DNA of 64,000 nt from Ignelater luminosus (lineage: Eukaryota; Arthropoda; Insecta; Coleoptera; Elateridae): positions 118,536-182,535 of the forward strand of contig VTPC01091310.1 in the NCBI GenBank assembly GCA_011009095.1. Reading direction: 5' to 3'. Position numbers and translations under genes: made by a program. Shown here in pieces: positions 56,127 to 64,000 of this stretch. The notes beneath the pieces were generated by a model. That model was not told the origin of the DNA. It worked only from the letters and a program-made list of their open reading frames with translations, and did not search any database. How positions within the stretch are numbered: position 1 is the stretch's first letter; every line of letters starts with the position of its first letter.

Positions 56127-57061
56127 TATATGAAGCCTATTTTATACCTTTGTAAAGCTCTGGGAATTGTGTATTTCTCAATAACAGAAATATCCTTAAA
56201 ATGCAAAATAATTGATTTTCTATGGGCGTTGCCATCTATCATACTTTATGTTTATTGTTTTGAACGTTGTATACTAAACATATGGAGTATACATTTTAAT
56301 TACTTAAATGGTATACTAAAACTTGGAGGTATGATTCTGGTTGTTGTAGGTTTTCTACAAATGACAGCCAGGGTTATTTGTAATGTAAAAGTAAAAGAAG
56401 ACACAAAACAGTTACTGTTTAATATCCACCATACTGACAAAGTATTAAACAAATACAATTTTGGAAACGCCTACAAACTCATCCTAATTTTGAGTGTTAC
56501 CATACTGGTTTGCAACACTCGAGGCAGTTTAGTGGTGATAATTTATGAAGGAACTGAAGGACTTTATGTTGAAACTAGCAGTACATTTAATATTTATGTT
56601 AGCTTTGCAGAGAGTCTCTTTATTTTCGAAATATTAAAAGAAATTCGTAAGCAACTGAAAATTGTTAATAGTCGATTGCTTTCCATTCTTAACTTTACAA
56701 GTAGTAACAACAAGATTCTGCTGCCCAGAGGTAAACGAAATATTGTATTAAAAACAAGAGGTAATGAATATATAATTGAAAATATAGATAAAATTACTAA
56801 AATCCATTATAATATAATTAGCACTGCAAAATTTGCTAATAGAACCTTTTCATATTTTTCTTTAATAACAATTGGAGTGAATTTTGCTGTTTTTTAATGA
56901 CCAGTCATAGTGTTACATCCGTTATAATAAGGAGGTTATCTAGAAAATTCAAGGAGCCTAAAATACCTATTGAGTACACCGTAGAACCATTTTTCTGGAG
57001 TGCAACGAGTTTTCTACACATTTATTATATCATCAAGAACTGGGATGCCGTAAATACTGAA

Positions 57062-57692
57062 GTAAGTGTATCATAGCAAAAGTTGATACTGAATGATTAA
57101 TAATTAAAAACGCGGATATTGAATATTGTTTAGTTAACGTAAGTTAGTAGTTATTGTATGGTTGAGGTTTTGAGTCGCGTTCTCTTCTACCCCACGGCTT
57201 CGACTACTAGACTTTAACCAAAAGCGGAGGAGTTTCAACCTCCGGTAAAGATTAGAAAAGGAACGTGGGATCAACTCTTTTGCAATTTCTTACACTAGAT
57301 AGTTAATAGTTTGTGTACTTTAGTAAAATGTTGAGATATGTAGTATATAGTGTATCCCTCAATAGATATAATCAGACAAGACAATTGTTAAGTAAAGACA
57401 GAATAGTATATTAAAGACTCCCCCCCTTAACGGATTCAGTAAGAATAGTCTTGAGTTTATTTTCTAGAAAGTTATTGATGGTAGATTTTTGGTCAAGTGA
57501 TGAGAATGCAAACGTTCTGAAAGGTGATTCACAAAATAACCAGATTGTAATACAATAGAGATATATCGCTCAGAAATCGATTCATAAAACAAAATTATTG
57601 CCAAAAGTATGAATCATAGTGGAAGAAATCATACTCAAACTGAGAGCAACCTAAATAACATGTTATGACAGTTGTAATCTTAGATACTAGCC
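57062..57692. other. D3-D4 spacer
   Basis: Tandem-repeated non-coding flank resembling 54094-54680. No C-terminal Gr exon seen. Confidence 0.45.
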
Positions 57693-57813
57693 AACAATAA
57701 TCGATTCTTTATATTAAACACTTATGTTTATTAATCAAATAGAAATTACATGCCACCAAATCAATATTCATTACAATTTCTTTCAGTTATAAACATACCC
57801 TTCTCAAAGCAAA
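57693..57813 (+). promoter_or_regulatory. Conserved upstream block of cluster D exon D4
   Basis: Nearly the same as the block before D2, with TATATTAAACACTTATGTTT and TTTCTTTCAGTTATAAACAT. Candidate promoter. Confidence 0.45.
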
Positions 57814-58770
57814 ATGGAAGACGGTTTCATTAAATATATGAAGCCTATTTTATACCTATGTAAAGTCCTCGGAATTGTATATTTCTCAATAACACAAAGA
57901 TCCTTAAAATGCAAAATAATTGATTTTCTATGGGGTTTACCATCTACCATACTCTATGTTTATTGTTTTGAACGTTGTATACTAAACATATGGAGTATAC
58001 ATTTTAATTACTACAATGGTATACTAAAACTTGGAGGTATCATTCTGGTTGTTGTAGGTTTTCTACAAATGATAGCCAGGATTATTTGTAATGTAAAAGT
58101 AAAAGAAGACACAAAACAGTTATTGTTTAATATCCACCATACTGACAAAGTATTAAACAAATACAATTTTGGAAACGCCTATAAACTCGTCCTAATTTTG
58201 ATTGTTACCATACTGGTTTGCAACACTCGAGATATTTTAGTGGTGATAATTTATGAAGGAACTGAAGGGTTTTATGTTGAAAGTAGCAGTACATTTAATA
58301 TTTATGTTAGCTTTGCAGAGAGTCTCTTTATTTTCGAAATATTAAAAGAAATTCGTACGCAACTGAAAATTGTTAATAGTCGATTGCTTTCCATTCTTAA
58401 TTTTACAAGAAGTAACAGCAAGATTCTGCGGCCCAGAGATAAACGAAATATTGTATTGAAAACAAGAGGTAATGAATATATAATTGAAAATATAGATAAA
58501 ATTACTAAAATCCATTATAATATAATTAGCACTGCAAAATTTGCTAATAGAACCTTTTCATATTCTTCTTTAATAACAATTGGAGTGCATTTTGCTATTT
58601 TTATAATGACCAGTCATACAGTTGCATCAGTTATAATAAGGAGGTTATCTAGAAAATTCAAGAAGCCTAAACTACCTATTGAGTACACCGTAGGACCATT
58701 GTTCTGGAGTGTAACGAGTTTTCTACACATTTTTTTTATCATCAAGAACTGGGATGCCGTCAATACTGAA
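57814..58770 (+). CDS. Gustatory-receptor-like first exon D4 (second subfamily)
   Basis: 319 codons, very similar to D2 and D3, starting MEDGFIKYMKPILYLCKVLG. The same six hydrophobic spans are present, with the charged loop KTRGNEYIIENIDKITKIHY near residues 225-245. It ends NWDAVNTE at GAA followed by GTAAGT, phase 0. Downstream C-terminal exons are not in the window. The frame is intact, and it is the nearest intact exon to the presumed shared exons. Confidence 0.8.
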
Positions 58771-59442
58771 GTAAGTGTATCATAGTTAGTTTACGTAAAT
58801 TAGTTGTTATTGTATGGTTGAAGTTTTGAGATGCGTTCTCTTGTACCCCGCGGCTCCGACTACTACTAGAATTTAACCAAACCCAGATGTATTGTTTTGC
58901 AATCTTCTACATTAGATAGTTAGTATTTTGGATCGTAGTCCTTATAATCTTAAGATAGGGGTACTATTAATGTGCCCCTCAATTGATTTAGACAGCCGCT
59001 TGTGAAGTTCTTCTGCTAGATTAAGTCAAACATTTTTAAGTAAATAGGAATAAAAACTTATGTAACTATACAAGTGCTAGATTTGAAACAAAGAAATGCT
59101 TTGAAATACCGTGCACCCCTTACTAAAAGTAGAATTGATTTCCACAAAAATGACGCATTTCCACACAACCATACATTGCAAAAAACTTTTTTCAACACTA
59201 CGTCTGTTGGATTTAGTAGTACTCGGTTTATTATCGTTTCTCCTTTACAAATCTTCCTAATGAAATAGGCTGCACTAATTTAAGAGAAGCAGTTCATTTG
59301 ATTTTTGGTTCAAAAAGATATTAATATATTGGACAACGCAATTAATAAAATAATCGATTACAGGTAAGTAAACAAAAATTCTACATAACTACTATTCATT
59401 ATTATTTCTTTCAATTGTATGCCTACTCTTCCAAGGAAAAAA
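58771..59442. other. D4-D5 spacer
   Basis: No C-terminal Gr exon recognised. A 64-codon frame at 59074-59268 has no recognisable domain. Confidence 0.4.
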
Positions 59443-60322
59443 ATGAAAAACAATTTTATTAAACATATGACACCTATACTATACCTCTGCAAATTTCTCG
59501 GTATCGTGTATTTCTCAGTAGAAGAAAAGTCTTCAAAATGCGAAATAATTAATTATCTCTGGTGTTTGCCATCTACCATATTTTATGGTTATTGTTTTGA
59601 ACGTTGTATACTAAACATGTGGAACCTATATTCCGATAAACACATTCGTGTATTAAGAATTGGAGGTATTATACTGGTTGTTGTGGGTGTTTTACAAATT
59701 GTAGTCAAGATTACTGGTAATGTGAAAGTGAAACAAGACATAAAACAATTATTATTTAAAATCAACTATACTGATAAATTATTAAACAAAGATAATTTTG
59801 ATAGCCCATATAAACTCCCGGCTATTTTGATTGTTGCTATACTGATTTGCAGCATTAGAGATATTTTACTAACAACACTCAATGGAGAAACCAGTTTTTA
59901 TTTTTATGTTAGTTGTATATTTAATACTTATGTTAGTTTTGTAGATAGTCTGTTTATTTATGAAATATTAAAAGAAATTCGAGCACAACTGAAGATGCTT
60001 AACACTCGATTACTTTCCATTACAAATAGTAACAGCAAGGCAATTACAAATATAGATAGAATTGCTGAAATATATTATTAAGACTGCAAAAGATGCTAAT
60101 CGGACGTTTTCATATTCGTCTCTAACAACAGTTGGAGTAAATTTTGCTATTTTTATACTAACCAGTCATACTGTCCTATCAGTTACAATAAGAAACTTAT
60201 CTGGAATACTTAGAAAGCATGAATTACCTATTAGTTATATCATAACACCATTTTTCTGGAGTATAACAAGTTTTCTACACGTTTGTTTCATCATCAAGAG
60301 CTGGAATGCCGTAAACACTGAA
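59443..60322 (+). pseudogene. Cluster D gustatory receptor first exon D5, frameshifted
   Basis: The start at 59443 (MKNNFIKHMTPILYLCKFLG) aligns with D2. An in-frame ATG at 59419 would add eight residues absent from the sisters. The frame is open through YGYCFERCILNMWNLYSDKH and FIYEILKEIRAQLKMLNTRL to IAEIYY near 60079. There a short deletion shifts the frame. The rest (TAKDANRTFSYSSLTTVGVN to SWNAVNTE) is in another frame and ends at donor GTAAGT at 60323. It is also shorter in the loop after residue 195. It is the most diverged D member. Assembly error is possible, since only one break is seen. Confidence 0.8.
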
Positions 60323-61080
60323 GTAAGTTTATTGTTAGTGTGCTCTGTAACTTCTAAGGAAATACAAAATATTGAAAATAGCTTTGTAGTACTAAAATAG
60401 GCCAATTAGTTCGGATTAAGAAAACCTCTTACCTTAGATTGCAGATGTCATTGTTTTCGTTTAAAAAAGATCTGGAGAAAACAAAAGCTGTTAGTCTTGT
60501 TCTATAGCATAGTAATTTATTAATTATCAGACGAAGAAACCAAGACGGTGACGTCATCGAAAAGTTTGACATAGATTATTTATTTATTATTAGGGACAAT
60601 CTTAAACTATTTTTGATCGAGTTGAATTTTGCTATTTAATCAAGATTGCGGAACTATTTACCAGACATCTTAAACATGTTAATACACAGAAAATGAATTC
60701 GGAATAATTTGTTTAGACTAATCAAAGTTACCCAAACTCATAAATAACTATATTATACAAACATGTAGGATTCACCGTTTTCTTTGCTTTGCAAATCGTC
60801 AAGAAGTATATATGTATAATTATAATTAACAAAGAAATACTTATTCCTCGCCACAGAATTGTAAAAAATGTAGACCAAATATAATTGCCTCAAAAACTCA
60901 AGTATATAAACACCAATTTATCCTGGAGCAACAGCAAGAAAGATTTCCAGTTTTGCACAATTTCAAATATCCAGGATTTTGAGGTTGTGAGAATTTAACG
61001 TATATCCCAGGAACTCTGTGTTTAGTATATGAACTCAAGTAGAATTCTCCCAATAGATTTTATGATTACATAAATTCAAG
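60323..61080. other. Downstream of cluster D
   Basis: I looked for C-terminal Gr exons here and found none that I trust. The only acceptor-like site followed by an M-x-LFS start is at about 60443, but it does not continue like a Gr exon 3. Confidence 0.45.
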
Positions 61081-63868
61081 CAATGGCGGCTCGTGACAAT
61101 TATATTTGGGGGGCTCTTAATTTCTAACAAAATATATATACAACATAGTAAAATAATATAAAAGACTCGCCTATATTTCATCGATGGTTTAGTCTAAATA
61201 AAACGATGATTTTTGATAACACAAAAAAAGTTATATGCTCAAACGAAAACATATTTATATATGAACATATGTAACACAATAAATGCACAAAGAATTTAAA
61301 ATAAACAGAAAAAATATAGCAAATAAAATAAAGAGAAAAACTTATTGTTTGTAGGTAAAATCTAATCTTCTATTTTTTTTGAGATATAAACTGCTCCATC
61401 ACTCGATCGTCAAAACTCTTTATTCACAGACATCATCGCTAACGCATTAAGACGCTCTTTGTTCATCGTATTTCTTAAATATGTTTTTATTCTTTTAAGA
61501 GTGGAAAAACATCGTTCTGATTCAGCAGTAGACATAGGAGTTGTCAAAATAATTTTTAATAATTTAGCAGTTTCACTGAATGTTTCATTTAAACCGTTTT
61601 TAGACAGCCAAGAGAGCATGTTTAAGCCGCCCTCAATATTTTTACAATCTCTCCTTGAATAAAGTAGTTCTAACTCAGTCTTTAATCTGTCTCTTTGTAA
61701 CATTGGATAACACGCAGTAACTGAATTTAGAGTCGATGTTGGAAAACTCTTAGAATACCCAAGAAAATTATCTCTGTTTACTAAAGGGGCAGCATCTAAA
61801 TGATCCCTGTATGATGGTCTTTCTTTGAGTTGAACAATTATTGTGTCGCAGACTTCTTTTGCAATTATGAAATTTTTATTTTCAGAAATATTTTTTCTTC
61901 GTTCATTCTCAGTACTAGACATTTGCAGCTCTATCTCATTCGAAATCTCATCGGTTGAATTTCTTATAGATGTTATTATCTCTTCGAATTTCTGCAAATT
62001 TTTTAAAAGTTCAATGCTATCTTTATCTCTGGTTTGAAATTGATTAAATAATATGTCTACATGTGGAAAGATTTTGTGAAATAAAGTAAGCCAAAATATA
62101 AAACTTGGATCTTCGAGAATTCTTCGTAAGCCGCAAGCCTCTTTACAAGTAACAGTTTTATTGCATTTTTCCTCTAATTCTTCGAAACATTCGATCAACT
62201 TTTCTCGATTTTCGAAAACGGCGCTTACTGTACGAATGTTATAATTCCGACGGGTGACAGCAACCCTTGGCAATTTTTGATTTACAATTTCTTCTAATAC
62301 GTCACATCTGTGAAAAGAACTTGAAAAGAAACTAGGAATTGAAGATAAATTTGAAAAAAAAATTTTCACTTTGGCATTTGGACTTGTTGCTTTTTGCATA
62401 ATTAATTTTAATTGATGGGCATAACAATGCACGAAATGAGCGTATTTATATTTATCTTTTATTTTTGTCTGGACGCCACCGGAAGCACCGCTCATAACAT
62501 TCGCACCGTCATATGTTTGAGCAATCAGTTTACCAGGCGAATTTGGTATCAAAGTGTTTAATTCGTGCTCTATGCATCGCGTTAAGCCATCAGCTGATTT
62601 ATCGACGATTCTTAAAAAAAGTCCAAAACCTCTCGTAAATAATTCCATTGTGTAAATTTCTAGCTATGACAACCGTTTGACACTGATTTGAAATATCTGT
62701 TGTTTCATCATACTCAATTGCTAAAAACTCACTTTCATTAATTTGTTCTTTAATGTCTTGACGACACACTGCAAGCATAACACTCCAGAATTTCATTTTG
62801 TATAATTTTGGAAGTACCGTTAAAAACCGTTGCATTACTTAAATGTTCTTTTAAAATTTCAGCCAGTTCTGACCAAAACTCTACTAATTCTCGAAAACTC
62901 CACGATTTTTTTGAGTCCTCTTTTTCATCGTGTCCTCTTAATGCTAATTCTAACACTTCACAAAATTTTATGCAATTTATTGTTCGTTTTAATATATACC
63001 TATTTTTAGTTACCTGTTCGTTATGTTTAATTATATTTTGTCTATAAACTGAATTTAACTGAGTTGCAATATTTACGGAGCCTAATAAAGCTAATTCCGT
63101 ACAACATTTCAGGTGATTTGCGGAAATTTCGTGTTTTCTTGCTCTCTAATTTAAATGTTTAAGATCTTGAAATCCCGTTACTGACCATGTTTTGTCCATT
63201 CCATCAGAATAAAATACAACGCATGGAAAACAATACAGAGCATTAAGCGTATCACATCCAGAAATCCATTTAAATTTGTTATAAATGTCCTTAGAAAAAT
63301 GCCTTGTAAAAGTACGAGTTCCTACTTTATCTGGTTGATTAAGATTTAATACCGGTGTAGGTCTTCCCAGCTCTTTTATTTTTACTTTTTCTTCTAACGA
63401 AAGAATCTTAAAATTAATTTTGAGGATATCGTTTATTTTATTCTCTGTTATTTTTATGTAGAATAGAATACACAACAATCACACACGCTTTAAGTTGCTA
63501 CTGCGCGAAAAGAGAAAGTTTACTCAACACGCAGCATTGAGGCTCACAAAACGAGAGCCCCTCGTCAGCATAACGTTACGGTCGGCTTACATTCGCTTCG
63601 GATTCGTTTTTCCTTATGGAGATTTCCATACCGCACGAGGGCTTTACTTTAATGTGCCCACGTGCATTAGTATTAGTTACTAACTTGCATGCGGTTGCGG
63701 AATTTGTAGCGTGCGCAGTATTATGTTGTCAGATACGAATATTAGAGTAGAAAAAACATAATTTATTTAAAAGATACATATTTTTCAATCATGTAAGGAA
63801 GTTGTTTTGTCTGATAGAAATGGCTGGGAGGCTCGAGCCCCTGAGTCCTTATGGACGGACCGCCACTG
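61081..63868 (-). mobile_element. hAT-superfamily DNA transposon, degenerate
   Basis: Ends CAATGGCGGCTCGT (left) and the complement of CAGTGGCGGTCCGT (right) form short inverted repeats typical of hAT. The inner element encodes a hAT transposase on the minus strand. I could not match an 8-bp duplication (AATTCAAG versus GAATTGGC), so the exact boundaries are uncertain. It lies downstream of cluster D, where its missing 3' exons would be expected. Confidence 0.8.
61410..63478 (-). pseudogene. hAT transposase (ZMYM1-like type), broken
   Basis: From 63478: a TTF-type zinc-finger region (FTRHFSKDIYNKFKWISGCD and LYCFPCVVFYSDG), then one in-frame TAG near 63148, and RARKHEISANHLKCC. A frameshift near 62800 precedes FLAIEYDETTDISNQCQTVV, the first catalytic aspartate region. 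A second shift near 62630 precedes the 412-codon part with LIAQTYDGANVMSGASGGVQ and AHFVHCYAHQLKLIM. The end STAESERCFSTLKRIKTYLR with LNALAMMSV is the hAT dimerisation domain. Three disruptions make it inactive. Confidence 0.88.
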
Positions 63869-64000
63869 GAATTGGCAGACGGGATTTCCTGTAATGGGCA
63901 ACTAAATCACCAAATTTAACCCCAATGAATTGTTTCCTTCGTGGTTATTTAACAAGGAGTTTAATAGAATTTAAAAATTTAATAGGGTTGAATCTGGCGA

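Larger units (their letters stand above)
54799..57061 (+). pseudogene. Cluster D gustatory receptor first exon D3, split by a transposon
   Basis: The exon starts at 54799 with MEDSFIK. At codon 8 it is interrupted by the DD41D transposon at 54822-56126 with TA duplicated, and it resumes at 56129 as MKPILYLCKALGIVYFSITE. The right part is open to about 56895, where a run of T has changed and the frame closes after VGVNFAVF-type sequence. Beyond that the end is recognisable to AATACTGAA and donor GTAAGT at 57062. It is dead on two counts. An open frame alone would suggest a gene starting at 56130, but that is the second half of the split exon. Confidence 0.9.

Noticed and set aside
56130-56897. 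Separate 255-aa Gr gene
   Set aside because: It is the right part of an exon split by the DD41D element. Its true start is at 54799, and it is frameshifted at the end.
60435-60540. Possible cluster D exon 3 (acceptor near 60443, then MSLFSF)
   Set aside because: The similarity to MQLFSLQ stops after a few residues, no CG-F-LEY pattern follows, a stop comes soon and no donor fits.
61459-62037. Plus-strand open frames
   Set aside because: Shadows of the hAT transposase on the minus strand.
1-64000. CRISPR arrays, bacterial operons, riboswitches
   Set aside because: The window is eukaryotic. Repeats are inverted-repeat transposons or exon duplications, not regularly spaced arrays.

Overview
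This is a piece of an AT-rich arthropod nuclear genome, most likely an insect and plausibly a beetle. The reasons are exon-intron genes with GT-AG introns, seven-transmembrane chemoreceptors of the insect gustatory receptor (Gr) type, a eukaryotic tRNA-Cys, and many Tc1/mariner, Copia, hAT, LINE and fold-back elements. The species cannot be named from the sequence. No bacterial features, CRISPR arrays or operons are present. The window is a tandem Gr array on the + strand, heavily invaded by transposons. Long first exons of about 300 codons encode the N-terminus and six membrane segments. Every one ends in a phase-0 splice donor right after a D-E, D-Q, D-K or T-E pair. Three complete sets of three short C-terminal exons (about 22 + 30 + 21 codons) supply the rest, including TM7. 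There are more first exons than C-terminal sets, and none of the gaps between neighbouring first exons holds its own C-terminal set. The layout therefore reads as alternative first exons spliced to shared 3' exons, as known for Drosophila Gr39a and several beetle Grs. Gene A has first exons at 604 and 3784 and shared exons at 9190, 9321 and 9913. Gene B has first exons at 13253, 21156 and 24704, a dead one at 26925, and shared exons at 29299, 29431 and 30851. Gene C has first exons at 34989 and 43462, dead ones at 36657 and 41661, and shared exons at 46995, 47115 and 47527. Cluster D (49745-60322) is a different subfamily with five tandem first exons, two of them intact (53140 and 57814). No C-terminal exons for it were found here, so they probably lie beyond 64000. 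Part of gene C is a block duplicate of gene B, because upstream flanks, first exons and shared exons all match. The rest is mostly mobile DNA. There are six mariner or related elements with recognisable terminal repeats: 5947-7221, 11711-13003, 22437-23642, 23756-24427, 33882-34808 and 48228-49519. There is also a young DD41D element (54822-56126) with an uninterrupted 361-aa transposase, which disrupts codon 8 of a Gr exon. Others are three transposase relics, a defective Copia element with nearly identical LTRs (37605-41567), a hAT element (61081-63868), LINE fragments and several large inverted-repeat elements. One compact inverted-repeat insertion (7965-8148) is flanked by a 14-bp direct repeat and carries a hammerhead-ribozyme-like core, which suggests a Penelope-like origin. 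A two-exon gene of unknown function, with a frameshift, lies at 16563-17988 on the minus strand.
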